Source: Gimesia sp. (GTDB taxonomy: Bacteria > Planctomycetota > Planctomycetia > Planctomycetales > Planctomycetaceae). From it: DNA of 64,000 nt. The notes under the pieces were generated by a model that worked only from the letters and a program-made list of their open reading frames with translations, made no database searches and was not told where the DNA came from. The stretch covers positions 1 to 64,000 of the forward strand of contig NZ_JAVJSQ010000002.1 of the NCBI RefSeq assembly GCF_040219335.1, written 5' to 3'. The position numbers were made by a program, and so were the translations under genes. Below, in pieces: positions 39,176 through 47,879 of this stretch (position 1 is the stretch's first letter; the number at the start of each line of letters is the position of its first letter).

Positions 39176-39433
39176 ATGACCTACATCAAACGCAGAAAGT
39201 CAGTTCGTCCGGTGTTGGCTGAAGTCGCGCTGGCGCCGTTCAATTTGGTCTTCACTGGTTTGATGATCGCGTGGATCAGCCGGTACCTGTTACTCATCGG
39301 TCTGTGCGCGATGTTCTTCAGTATGTGGATGGCGGGACAGTCGTTCGCGGCGGCAGTGCCTGACCGGGAGACGTGCGGCTTGTTTTATCTGAATTCGCGG
39401 GAAGCGTTTCGCATCGAACAGTTTTACCTGTGA
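39176..39433 (+). CDS. small hypothetical membrane protein
   Basis: The 85-residue frame has a basic N-terminus (MTYIKRRKSVRP) and one or two membrane helices (LAPFNLVFTGLMIAWISRYLLLIGLCAMFFSMWMAG). The ribosome site before the ATG is weak. The hydrophobic pattern makes it credible, but no family is recognised. It lies 129 bases ahead of the zinc-enzyme gene in the same direction. Confidence 0.45.
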   Translation: MTYIKRRKSVRPVLAEVALAPFNLVFTGLMIAWISRYLLLIGLCAMFFSMWMAGQSFAAAVPDRETCGLFYLNSREAFRIEQFYL

Positions 39434-39562
39434 TTTGGGAGCAGCTTGTGTTGCTTCTTGAAAGCTCAGGGAGTGATGCTTCCTTGCCTCTGTTTCTCTG
39501 GCGGCTTAGAATCGAAGTCTCTCGATCGATTCCCCGAACTCAGCCGTAATAGAGGAAGAGCC

Positions 39563-40831
39563 ATGCGCGTGTGTCGTCTTGTTGCTGGATTGATGATTCT
39601 GGCCGTGTGCCTGTCTGCTTCGGGATCGCTCTGGGCCTGGGGGAAAGGGCATCGGCTGATTCGGCTCTGGGCGGTGGCCCGGCTGCCGGAATGGCAAACA
39701 GAATTACTTGGCCAGGAAAATCTCACCCGTCTCTGTCGGGATTACACGTCGCTGCAGGACAAGCACGCCGGTGGAAAGATGCCGCAGTTGGATGCTTACT
39801 GCCTGGTGCCGGGCGTGCGGCTCTCGCTGCATGATGTCAACCCGCCGACACAGAGTGCGACCGCCATCCAGTGGTACCTGGAGCAGATCGCCGCTAACCT
39901 GCAGGCAGGCAAAACAGATGAGGCGATGAAATACCTGGGCGTGCTCTGTCACTGGAACGAAGATCCGGGCTGTCCCTCGGCACACAGCAGTCCCGTTTCC
40001 GAACTGCAACTCAAAACACTGCTGCCTCCCCCCAAGGACAAGGCACGCTATAACTATCTGTTTGGCGCGGGCGGCTTCATGGATTCCGGCAACTATCAGC
40101 TGGCGGAAGAAGCGTATACGCCTCGACTTTTGGGGCGGACGCGTGCTGAGGCGGCGCTGCGGATCTATGAGCATCAGAAGCTGCTGCGGAACAATGCCGC
40201 GGCGCACATCATTCCCATCGTACAGGACACGATGCAGGGAGACGGAACCAAAGCGGACGAACATCGGGGGGCAGCGGCCTTGGTCAACGGACGGCATACG
40301 GCGGATGTGATCTTCACCGCGATCTGCCTGGCGACGGACCATGTGGACGATCAGGAGTTTCTGTTCGCTGATCAATCATTGACAGAATGGTTGCCCGATT
40401 TCCGGGGGCGGATGATTCCTCACCCGTATTACGTGAAGCCGTTCCTGGTGAACCAGGCAATGGACGCCCGGCGGCAACTGCATCCCCTCAAGATTAATGA
40501 GACCAAATACGAAACCGGTTATGGCATGGGGACGCCGTTCGAGCTGGACTTCGTGCTGGCCCCGGGGAATGTCTTCAAGCGGTTTACGTGCGATGTCGGA
40601 CTGCATCCCACCGCGGGCAAGAAGGGAGCAGTCATGTTCGCGGTCGAGGCGAACGGTAAGGAACTGGTCCGCACCAGACCGCTGCGTGTGGGGGATGAAC
40701 CCATCCAACTGGACGTCCCCCTGCCCTCGGCTGAGGTCTTGAAGCTGTCGCTGAAGACAATCGCCGGCGAAGGATCGGAACCGAGTCATAACCTGGCGGT
40801 GTGGGGACAGCCGGTGTTGAAGACTGAGTGA
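39563..40831 (+). CDS. secreted S1/P1-nuclease or phospholipase-C-like zinc enzyme with NPCBM-like C-terminus
   Basis: The 422-residue protein has a signal peptide predicted to end at SLWA, leaving W26-G-K-G-H30 as the mature N-terminus. In S1/P1 nucleases and related zinc phospholipases the N-terminal Trp and a nearby His bind zinc. Further candidates are SLHD and the H-x3-D...H array in LCHWNEDPGCPSAHS. The last 130 residues (YETGYGMGTPFELDFVLAPGNVFKRFTCDVGLHP, AVWGQP) resemble an NPCBM carbohydrate-binding module. The substrate may be a phosphoester near a glycan. ATG 39563 is chosen because GAGGAAG precedes it. It would act outside the cytoplasm. Confidence 0.68.
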   Translation: MRVCRLVAGLMILAVCLSASGSLWAWGKGHRLIRLWAVARLPEWQTELLGQENLTRLCRDYTSLQDKHAGGKMPQLDAYCLVPGVRLSLHDVNPPTQSATAIQWYLEQIAANLQAGKTDEAMKYLGVLCHWNEDPGCPSAHSSPVSELQLKTLLPPPKDKARYNYLFGAGGFMDSGNYQLAEEAYTPRLLGRTRAEAALRIYEHQKLLRNNAAAHIIPIVQDTMQGDGTKADEHRGAAALVNGRHTADVIFTAICLATDHVDDQEFLFADQSLTEWLPDFRGRMIPHPYYVKPFLVNQAMDARRQLHPLKINETKYETGYGMGTPFELDFVLAPGNVFKRFTCDVGLHPTAGKKGAVMFAVEANGKELVRTRPLRVGDEPIQLDVPLPSAEVLKLSLKTIAGEGSEPSHNLAVWGQPVLKTE

Positions 40832-40900
40832 GTCAGCAGAGTTTGGGAGAACGCTTTCTGTCTTGATCTTGAGATTTTGGAGAGAGCACAGGAGCGAAAA

Positions 40901-41362
40901 ATGAAATTTGATCTCTCTGTAGAAACGATACTTAAGGCAAATGGATGGACCGAAAATCGGTCTGTTGACCCAACACCCTGGATTCAAACACTTAATGAGA
41001 ATGGATTTGAAGTAACGCCTGATGTTGAAGCGTTTTTAAAATGTTTTGGAGGACTCCAATTTACACCTCCTGTAAATCCTAAAGGGAAATATAGACCAGA
41101 AGAACTTTCTTTTTCTCCTGCCGATCCAGTGTGCGAATTTGAAAGGGTGTCTTATTGGGCAAAAAAGTTGAATGAAGTACTCTGTCCAGTGGGGGCTGTA
41201 TTTCGGAGAGCAACTCTCTGCATCGGCGAGTCCGGGGCATATTACCTGATTTCTGATGTTGGAGTTCACCTCGCAGGAGAAAATCTTTTTGACTGTATGG
41301 AATGCCTCTTCGCTGCTTCGACTAAACCCATTGAAGTGCTTCTTGCTCCAGAAAGAGATTAG
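40901..41362 (+). CDS. SUKH-3 family immunity-type protein
   Basis: This 153-residue cytoplasmic protein shows the SUKH-3 pattern: AFLKCFGGLQF near 46, ADPVCEFERVSYWAKKLNEVLCPVGAVFRRATLCIGESGAYYLISD and FDCMECLFAA. SUKH proteins neutralise polymorphic toxins. No toxin gene is found next to it. Its base composition is clearly more AT-rich than its neighbours, which suggests recent transfer. The ATG has AGGAGCG upstream. It may protect the cell from a toxin delivered by neighbours. Confidence 0.78.
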   Translation: MKFDLSVETILKANGWTENRSVDPTPWIQTLNENGFEVTPDVEAFLKCFGGLQFTPPVNPKGKYRPEELSFSPADPVCEFERVSYWAKKLNEVLCPVGAVFRRATLCIGESGAYYLISDVGVHLAGENLFDCMECLFAASTKPIEVLLAPERD

Positions 41363-41688
41363 GTTTGTTTCACTTAGAAGTTCGCGGTGGGGCGGAATAG
41401 CTTTCCAGGCGTGCGCGGCGGTAGTTGCAGGCGTCGACCTGGAACGAGTGCAGTCGATGATAAAAAGATAAAAGACGAGATCAGTGAGCATTTCGTATGC
41501 GACTCACCTGATCAAAGGAGGTGTTTCCAGCCAATTGAAAACCTTCAATTGACCTCCCCCTGTCAGAAAAAAGTTGACAGTTGAAATTGCGCAGTCGATA
41601 ATCGGGGTCCAGTCACTGTTCAAAATTCTCTGATCAATCGCTACGGAGAGCAGGTCCAGGACGGCTATCGCCGTGAAAGGGAGATGCC
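41363..41688. other. 326-base intergenic region with several hairpins
   Basis: There is no clear gene. It carries a stem GATCAGTGAG (41479-41488)/CTCACCTGATC (41503-41513) with one bulge, a 19-base stretch resembling the 16S rRNA 3' end on the minus strand (41514-41532), an 8-bp hairpin CAATTGAA/TTCAATTG (41532-41551) and CTGTCA/TGACAG (41560-41580). The purpose is unknown. Confidence 0.4.
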
Positions 41689-42078
41689 ATGCTTCGTCTT
41701 CTCGCCTCCACTGTCTTGTATGTACTCGGGAATGCGATTGGAATCGTTGTGGCTGCCCAGTTGTTGCCCGGCTTCTCCATCGACTTCTGGTCGATCGTCA
41801 TCGTCGCGGCGATCTTCACGCTGATCGTGGTTGTGATCACTCCCCTGCTGATTAAGATCTCGATCAAGAACGTGCCCCAGATGAGTGGCGGCGTCGCCCT
41901 GGTCGCAATCCTGGTCGGTCTGATCGGAACCAGCATGTTTTCCGATGGACTGAAAATCTCCGGCCTCACCACCTGGATTCTCGCGCCGTTGATCATCTGG
42001 GTCGTCGCGCTGATCGCGGGACTGGTGCTGCCGTTGTTCCTTTTCAAGAAGACACTGGAAAAGGTGAAGGAGTCCTGA
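41689..42078 (+). CDS. phage-holin-like four-helix membrane protein
   Basis: The 129-residue protein has four membrane helices (TVLYVLGNAIGIVVAAQLLPGF; IVIVAAIFTLIVVVITPLLI; GGVALVAILVGLIGTSMF; ILAPLIIWVVALIAGLVLPLFL). The length and pattern match the PF04020 group, called phage holin or Mycobacterial 4-TMS holin, which is common in bacteria without lysis function. No phage genes lie nearby. It is followed by a good terminator. Confidence 0.75.
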   Translation: MLRLLASTVLYVLGNAIGIVVAAQLLPGFSIDFWSIVIVAAIFTLIVVVITPLLIKISIKNVPQMSGGVALVAILVGLIGTSMFSDGLKISGLTTWILAPLIIWVVALIAGLVLPLFLFKKTLEKVKES

Positions 42079-42117
42079 GCGAGGTCTGCGGGATCACTTT
42101 TAACTCAGCGCATTAAA

Positions 42118-42155
42118 AAAGCCAGAAGCATTACTGAGAGAATGCTCCTGGCTTT
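42118..42155 (+). terminator. Rho-independent terminator of the holin-like gene
   Basis: A stem AAGCCAG-a-AGCATT/AATGCT-c-CTGGCTT with an 8-base loop is followed by TCTTTGTTTG. It lies 40 bases past the stop at 42078. Confidence 0.75.
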
Positions 42156-42190
42156 CTTTGTTTGTTGCGCTGTGTCTTTTGTCTGAGGCA

Positions 42191-42263
42191 GGTAGCCGAG
42201 GCGGGACTCGAACCCCCGGCATGTGGAATATGATTCCGCATTCTGAATCGACTGACTCGTTAG
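42191..42263 (-). pseudogene. truncated tRNA-Met-like fragment (candidate attachment site)
   Basis: On the minus strand the 3' half of a tRNA is recognisable: an anticodon-arm-like GCGGA-ATCATAT-TCCAC with CAT in the loop and one stem mismatch, an intact T arm CGGGG-GTTCGAG-TCCCG, and CCTCGGCTACC. The 5' acceptor and a proper D arm are missing. Its 37 bases from 42203 to 42239 match 33 of 37 bases of the intact tRNA-Met at 47890-47926, in the same orientation. Confidence 0.6.
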
Positions 42264-42575
42264 ATAATACTGAGAAGCAGCAAGGCGAAAATCGCGTTTA
42301 CACTCCGGTTTAAACCACAGACGCTAAATTACAGTTCATTGTAGATTCATGGGGTGAATTACCAGATGACACTAAACAAACAATTTTACGTATTGTGAAA
42401 ATAGTTCACAGTCAATTAAAGAGTTAACTAGTTTCATAAATGGGTCGAATTACAGGACGTCTGAAGAAACAAATGAGTTTATTGTATGACGTTTTGCGTA
42501 ACCGGGTGGCGACGGCTGACGTTGATTTCAAATTCGGCGTGAATCGCCACTCCGGTTCACGCTGTTGTTATGCAG

Positions 42576-43199
42576 CTACTCGAACCCTTTTTGATCTGCA
42601 TAGCTGTCGACAGGATAGCACAGAAACGTACCGGCGTATTGGAGCGTTGCAGTTCCTTTGATTGCCCATTCCATGTGCTCGCTCAAGTCCCATGCCGGAA
42701 CCACGTATGCGACGGCAACATTGGGAACCTCAGGATCCAGTCGGATGCTGTTGATCTTGATGTGCGGCCAGATTTCGCCGGGCTTGGCAATTTTGGGGAG
42801 AGACTCGTCGCCAATCATCTCGACCATGTCGCGATAGTGGCGAAAGCACGCCTTCTCGATCTTTGCTTTCAGGGGCGGTGTCCACTTGGGCATCTTCTTG
42901 AACATCGGGTGTGAGTAGTCAATTGGGGCGTTGTCGTCAGTTAGCTCGACGGGGATGTCGCAACCGAGAATTGGAATGTCAACCACCAGCGACGGTTTGT
43001 ATCCCTTCTTCAGTTTTTGGGCGGTGACCTTATCAGCTGCTGCCGATGCCTCGGTGGGGCTCTTAAACGACTTGGTTTTTGTCTGTCCCTTTGAGCCGAC
43101 TTTCCCGTAACGGACGGTGTAAGAACTCTCGTCGATAGAGATCGACCAGAACTTAGCTGACGAACCGTCGTGGAACTCGTACCAATTACGTGCGACCAT
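42576..43199 (-). CDS. WGR-domain protein
   Basis: The 207-residue protein starts with a WGR-like domain: NWYEFHDGSSAKFWSISIDESSYTVRYGKVGSKGQTKTKSFKSPTEASAAADKVTAQKLKKGY. The signature WGR is YGK here, as seen in diverged members. WGR domains bind nucleic acids or ADP-ribose-related partners and often occur with PARP- or MolR-like proteins. The C-terminal half (PMFKKMPKWTPPLKAKIEKACFRHYRDMVEMIG) belongs to no family I recognise. ATG 43199 is preferred as it fits the domain start, though a longer form from 43268 is possible. The gene lies inside the tRNA-bounded segment and may be foreign. Confidence 0.72.
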   Translation of the reverse strand: MVARNWYEFHDGSSAKFWSISIDESSYTVRYGKVGSKGQTKTKSFKSPTEASAAADKVTAQKLKKGYKPSLVVDIPILGCDIPVELTDDNAPIDYSHPMFKKMPKWTPPLKAKIEKACFRHYRDMVEMIGDESLPKIAKPGEIWPHIKINSIRLDPEVPNVAVAYVVPAWDLSEHMEWAIKGTATLQYAGTFLCYPVDSYADQKGFE

Positions 43200-43669
43200 C
43201 GCTTTGCTGTATAACTTGTTATTAACCTGCACGGCCTTGTTCTGATATGATGCCAGTATGCTGTACATGATACCGGTCGTAATTAGATTTTCAAGGCGTT
43301 ACTCTATTCTTGATCTATGTTTACAGCAATTACTTGCTGATATTGAAAAAAAGAAAACACAACAAGGTGTAAAAAAACATGAAACTCATTGAGTAACACA
43401 ATCAGAAAACGTTCGTTTTGGTTTTCTGTCCTGCATTTGACGAGTTTCGCAGACAAAAATGAGCTGTCTGAATGGTATGGACCGATTTCAGATCAGCCCG
43501 AAGTGACGCGATGCCGTTTAATGGTCGCTTAAAAACGCATTTGCGAAAACGCTTGAATAGATCGGACGAGGGCAAGAGTAATAACCAAGCTTAAGGAATA
43601 TGACCAGCGTGATTCATGGACCCAGGTCAATTCTACAGGAATTCGAATCGATCAGATTATCTTAATTAA

Positions 43670-43685
43670 TTAGACATATGTCTAA
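43670..43685. promoter_or_regulatory. BlaI-type operator 1 (perfect palindrome)
   Basis: TTAGACATATGTCTAA is a perfect 16-bp palindrome about 80 bases before the repressor start, the normal place for BlaI/MecI/CopY autoregulation. Its core GACATATGTC resembles the TACA/TGTA dyads of the family. Confidence 0.75.
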
Positions 43686-43703
43686 ATGCGTATTGACCAA
43701 ATA

Positions 43704-43717
43704 TAGACGTATGTCTA
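43704..43717. promoter_or_regulatory. BlaI-type operator 2 (near-perfect palindrome)
   Basis: TAGACGTATGTCTA differs from the core of operator 1 at one central base. The two centres are 33 bp apart, about three helical turns, which places bound dimers on one face of the DNA. Confidence 0.72.
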
Positions 43718-43762
43718 AATTGGTGAGGTGTCTGATTCACCAGTTACTTCAGGAGATTTTCA

Positions 43763-44188
43763 ATGGCAAAGAATTCCAGGAGTGGTCACTCCGATTCCCA
43801 GGATTTACCTGAGGCAGAGCTTGAAGTTCTGGCTTGCCTTTGGAATGCAGGTGCTTTGACGGCTGGAGAAATCCGAAATCAATTAGAGTCATATCGACCG
43901 ATGGCTCATGGTTCGGTGCTTACACTGCTCAATCGATTGTCTGAAAAGAAGTTCGTGAAGCGAGAGAAGTCAGGACAAGGCAAATCATTTACTTACCGCG
44001 CGGCACGAGGTCCAGAATCCACTCATCGTCGAATTCTGCAGAAGCTCAGACAACGAATATTTGGCGGAAACTCAGTCGCCATTGTGGCATCCCTGCTGGA
44101 AAGTCACCCCACCAGTCCGGAAGAAATTGAGGAACTCAAGGCTCTCATCGAACGTCTTGAACAGAATCAGAAATTGGAGGACAAATAA
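43763..44188 (+). CDS. BlaI/MecI/CopY-family transcriptional repressor
   Basis: The 141-residue protein has the winged-helix start LPEAELEVLACLWNAGALTAGEIRNQL, the recognition region GSVLTLLNRLSEKKFVKREKSGQGKSFTY and a dimerising helical end. BlaI repressors are cut by an M56 peptidase of the BlaR type, which releases the operon. AGGAG precedes the ATG, and two palindromic operators lie just upstream. The stop overlaps the next start by one base (TAATG), so repressor and sensor are coupled. It controls its own operon at least. Confidence 0.9.
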   Translation: MAKNSRSGHSDSQDLPEAELEVLACLWNAGALTAGEIRNQLESYRPMAHGSVLTLLNRLSEKKFVKREKSGQGKSFTYRAARGPESTHRRILQKLRQRIFGGNSVAIVASLLESHPTSPEEIEELKALIERLEQNQKLEDK

Positions 44189-47100
44189 TGTCCGTTGATA
44201 CCATTAATTCCGTGGCCGAGGCGTGGCTCTTTATTGTGATGCACATGTTTTGGCAGTCAACTGTCGTCGCATTGCTTGTCCTGGTAGTTGTTTGCTGGAA
44301 GGATCGTATTTCAGCAAATATTCGGTATGCTTTGCTGATGCTGGCTCTGATCAAGTTTGTTGTGCCACCGTTTTTTGCGATGCCGGGTGGGATTTTCAGT
44401 CAGTGGGAAATATCAAACGGTTCTTCGGTGGAAAAGACCTCGAGTATGGTTTCCGTACTCCCGCCAGAACGTGAGAACCTGGTAGTGCCGTCTTTTGAAT
44501 CAGTAACACCTGGCAGAAATGATCTGCCTGTTCCTGTCCAGAATAACCCGAAGAAAGAAGTGAGATCGACTACTGAAATAGCTGAATCCCCGGTTTCGAT
44601 AATACCCTCATCATCAGTAATCCAGCAGGAACCGACGGTCAGTATTAGTCCCATTGCCTGGTTAATGATCGGCTCCCTTATCGTAACCCTGGCGTTTCTG
44701 CTGTGGATGGCGAAAAGCAGTTTTCACCTGATGCGAATCATGGCCCGTTGTAAGGATGCAGATGGTTTAATGCTGGAAGAATTCAGAGAACTGACTCGAT
44801 CAATGGGATTGCGCCGCCGCATACGTTTGCTTTTAAGTCCGGCCCCCGTGACTCCGATGGCATGTGGCCTGATTCGACCGACAGTCATTGTTCCCGCAGC
44901 AATGCTGGCTCAACTGTCGGCGACTGAGCAGCGTGCTGTTTTTGCGCACGAACTGGCGCATCACCGTCGTTTTGATCCTGCTGCACTTTGGATTCAGGGT
45001 TTTATTCGCGCTCTCTGGTGGTTTCATCCATTGGTATGGATGTTGCATCGCAACATGCAACGCGTCCGAGAACAATGTTGCGATGATCTTATTGTGGTTG
45101 AGAATCTGGTTACGAAAGACGAATATTGTGCAGCATTAGTCCGTGCACTGGAGTGGTGCTCTGTGCGAACACAGATTTTGCAATTATCTGCTTTGCAGAT
45201 GCGACCGCTTCAGTCTCGCATCACACGCGTCCTGAATCCACGGGTCCGTCGATCGGCCAGGTTATCAAAACTCGCCTGGGGAATCGCGATACTCTTGAGT
45301 GCAGCCATACTTCCAGGTCTTGCTTTACGGTCTGGAGACGCTGTAGCCGATGTTCTCGCAACGAACAAAAGTGAGCAGCAAGAGAATGACCAGGCAGTGA
45401 TAGAATCGAATCCTGACCACGCCGAAATTGGTGGTTTGATTCTCGATGAGAAAGGTAATCCCGTAGAGGCAATCGTTTATTGCAGTCAGGTGATAAATAA
45501 AGTTGTTGACTTCCAGTCAACGACGACAGATGCAGATGGCCGTTTCCATTTTGATGATATTTCAGCAGATAGATGCGCATTAACAGTCGTTGCCGCAGGG
45601 AAAAGTTACACCGGCACGTACGTAACTGTTCAAGCAGGGCAGAACCAACGGAATCTGAAGCTCATTGTTTCTCGTCCCGAATCTCTGGTTCTTAATATCC
45701 AAGACAAGCAGGGAAAACCTGTTGCCGGAGTCGAGTTTTCCTACGTCAACTGGAATGTGAAGGGCGGAAGTCGATGGTGGCTTCAGCGGGAGTGGCTTGA
45801 CCGAATGAAAATTGCCTGTCCCACATCAGATGCGGAGGGCAGACTTGTGATCGAAGGAATTCCAGCAGATGTCGATTGTAATGTGCTCGTCAAACACAAG
45901 GACTATGTCAACGGTTTAATCGAAAATGTCAGAACATCAAAAGAGAACACAATCACTCTGGATAAAGGAGTGCCTGTAGAAATTCAAGCAATCGAGGCAG
46001 AAACGGGGGAACCTGCGACAGAAGCCACCATCAGAATCACAGGTTATCCGAAAAGTATTAACGTAAGTAACGTTCCCGTAGATTCGGAAGGCAAGTATCG
46101 CACTCGATTCCCGATCATGTCTCATCGCGTATATATCAATGTGCGACATCCATCGCTGGCGACAACTGAATCAGCTCGAATACTTAGTGGAACGGCTCAC
46201 AGTAAGTATGAATTCAAGCTATACCGCCGAGGAGCAGTGCGCGGACGTGTATTGAGCCCAGATAACCAGATGCCGTGTTCCGGAGTGCAGGTGCAACTCA
46301 TCAGCAAGCGGGCAATTATTCTAAGTAGTTACACCGACAGTGAGGGACGCTTCGAAATGAACCCGCCATCCGGCAGGTTTGGAATTGTTGTTGGTTCAGG
46401 AAATGGTTTCTATGGGGAAGACAAGAATTGGAAAGACGTCCACATTAAACCTGGCGAAACGACGGAACTGGGAGATCTAAAAGCCAAACGGCTTCCGCTG
46501 ATTCGTGGGATCGTGCTATTACCGAATGGCCAACCTGCCGTCAATGCATTGGTGATGCAGGGCGATCAGCAAACTCAGTCCGTCTTAACCGATGAGAATG
46601 GACGGTTCGAATTACAAATGGAGCATAAGCCATGGGTCGCACATATCATGGCGTGCCATTTGACTGAAAAGTTAAGCTCGGGAGTGAGCCTCTCGGTTTC
46701 CAGCCTGGAAGAGGGGACTGAAGCACGCATTCAACTTGAGCCGGAAACGATGTTGAGCGGCTCAGTCGTCGACACAGCAGGAACTCCGCTGGAAGATGTA
46801 GATGTGACACTTTGGTCAGTATATGGTGATAAAAAAAGAAGTGAATCCAGAAGACTCTCGACCCATAAAACTGATGCTTCAGGTGAATTTCGCAGTTGGG
46901 GACTAAGCAGACATCAAAAGTATCAGGCATTGGTCAGCGTAACGCGCAATACCAATTTACCTGGATTCGCCAGCGTCAAATCTGATATGACTCAACTTAC
47001 AAAACCAGTACAACGCCTGGCACCAATCAAAGTTGATTCCCAGATCTATCAAGATCCTAGTCAACCCCCGTCTTCGGCTGCGGAGATCGTGTGCCGTGAC

Positions 47101-47496
47101 TGGATCAATTCGGACGAACTGAATCTGGATACACTCCGCGGCAAAGTCGTCTTACTGGACTTCTGGGCCACATGGTGTGGACCTTGTATGGCAGATTTGC
47201 CCAGGCTTCAATTGGCGCATGAGCTTTACGGGGAAAAAGGATTGGTGATTATTGGCCTTCACAATAATTCAGTTCCAACAGACGAAGTAAAAGCGTTCGC
47301 AAAAAAACGTGGACTGACCTTTCCGATAGGACTCGATACGTTGTCTGGTGAAACTTGCGGGAATTATAATGTGAACAGCTATCCGACAAAGATTTTGATT
47401 GGCCGTGACGGAAGAATCATTGCCACGCAAATCAGCACTGCAGAGTTACTCCCGATTCTTCGAAGCAATGTCCTCTACCACAACGATCAGAAATAG
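44188..47496 (+). CDS. BlaR1-type M56 sensor peptidase with regulatory repeats and C-terminal thioredoxin domain
   Basis: The 1102-residue protein begins with membrane helices (15-36, 45-65, 155-175) and an M56 zinc peptidase centre HELAH (254-258) with REQCCDDLIVV downstream. A further helix lies at about 362-385. Repeated carboxypeptidase-regulatory-like domains follow (for example GGLILDEKGNPVEAIVYCSQ, GRVLSPDNQMPCSGVQVQL and LSGSVVDTAGTPLEDVDVTLW). It ends with a TlpA/AhpC-type domain (LRGKVVLLDFWATW) holding C997-G-P-C1000. BlaR1 normally ends in a penicillin-binding sensor; here that sensor is replaced. The signal is likely redox or a wall-side ligand, but this is inference. The gene overlaps blaI by one base. 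Confidence 0.88.
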   Translation: MSVDTINSVAEAWLFIVMHMFWQSTVVALLVLVVVCWKDRISANIRYALLMLALIKFVVPPFFAMPGGIFSQWEISNGSSVEKTSSMVSVLPPERENLVVPSFESVTPGRNDLPVPVQNNPKKEVRSTTEIAESPVSIIPSSSVIQQEPTVSISPIAWLMIGSLIVTLAFLLWMAKSSFHLMRIMARCKDADGLMLEEFRELTRSMGLRRRIRLLLSPAPVTPMACGLIRPTVIVPAAMLAQLSATEQRAVFAHELAHHRRFDPAALWIQGFIRALWWFHPLVWMLHRNMQRVREQCCDDLIVVENLVTKDEYCAALVRALEWCSVRTQILQLSALQMRPLQSRITRVLNPRVRRSARLSKLAWGIAILLSAAILPGLALRSGDAVADVLATNKSEQQENDQAVIESNPDHAEIGGLILDEKGNPVEAIVYCSQVINKVVDFQSTTTDADGRFHFDDISADRCALTVVAAGKSYTGTYVTVQAGQNQRNLKLIVSRPESLVLNIQDKQGKPVAGVEFSYVNWNVKGGSRWWLQREWLDRMKIACPTSDAEGRLVIEGIPADVDCNVLVKHKDYVNGLIENVRTSKENTITLDKGVPVEIQAIEAETGEPATEATIRITGYPKSINVSNVPVDSEGKYRTRFPIMSHRVYINVRHPSLATTESARILSGTAHSKYEFKLYRRGAVRGRVLSPDNQMPCSGVQVQLISKRAIILSSYTDSEGRFEMNPPSGRFGIVVGSGNGFYGEDKNWKDVHIKPGETTELGDLKAKRLPLIRGIVLLPNGQPAVNALVMQGDQQTQSVLTDENGRFELQMEHKPWVAHIMACHLTEKLSSGVSLSVSSLEEGTEARIQLEPETMLSGSVVDTAGTPLEDVDVTLWSVYGDKKRSESRRLSTHKTDASGEFRSWGLSRHQKYQALVSVTRNTNLPGFASVKSDMTQLTKPVQRLAPIKVDSQIYQDPSQPPSSAAEIVCRDWINSDELNLDTLRGKVVLLDFWATWCGPCMADLPRLQLAHELYGEKGLVIIGLHNNSVPTDEVKAFAKKRGLTFPIGLDTLSGETCGNYNVNSYPTKILIGRDGRIIATQISTAELLPILRSNVLYHNDQK

Positions 47497-47879
47497 ATTG
47501 AATGCGCGAACTTTGAATTATGCCTGAATCCGCTAAAGAGTATGAGTTCTTCATGTGTGTTTAACGTTCGTTTTCGCGGAATACTGGCGAATTAGTGGTT
47601 ACCACACTGAAATTCACAGACTGATTCCCATGAACTCATCTCTGAAATCAAAGTACAGGATTGCCGTGAAATCAGAGGTTAATGATTCGGCACTTTCGTA
47701 CCATCTTCGCTGCGAGTTCCCCTTCGTCCCGCCGTCGCGTCAGCCTTCACCCCTGCCAGGCTGAGGTTGCGAGATGGGAAAGCATTGCCACTGCGAACAC
47801 CAACAAAAAAACGCCTGAACCCCAAGTTGGGATTCAGGCGTTTTTGATTCTCTCTGCGTGCCAATGTTTGACACTAAAG
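47497..47879. other. intergenic region after the BlaR-type gene
   Basis: These 383 bases hold no supported gene. Their main feature is the strong hairpin at 47807-47845, next to the tRNA-Met 3' end. Confidence 0.5.
47807..47845. terminator. bidirectional Rho-independent terminator
   Basis: A 13-bp stem AAAAACGCCTGAA/TTCAGGCGTTTTT with a 13-base loop ends in T-runs on both strands. It lies 35 bases beyond the tRNA-Met 3' end and so probably ends tRNA transcription on the minus strand. Confidence 0.85.

Larger units (their letters stand above)
42079..42575. other. intergenic region with terminator and tRNA fragment
   Basis: This 497-base region has a terminator near its start and the truncated tRNA-like fragment at 42191-42263. 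Beyond that it is AT-rich with no visible gene. Confidence 0.55.
43269..43762. promoter_or_regulatory. regulatory region upstream of the BlaI/BlaR operon
   Basis: No gene is visible in this AT-rich spacer. It holds an 8-bp hairpin CAGAAAAC/GTTTTCTG at 43403-43428 and, near the BlaI start, two palindromic operators (43670-43685 and 43704-43717). Confidence 0.6.

Noticed and set aside
41689..42078. Phage remnant suggested by the holin-like protein
   Set aside because: No other phage gene is nearby and this holin-like family is widespread in bacterial chromosomes.
47555..47764. 69-residue open frame after the BlaR-type gene
   Set aside because: It has no ribosome site or recognisable domain and lies in a region between a gene end and a terminator.
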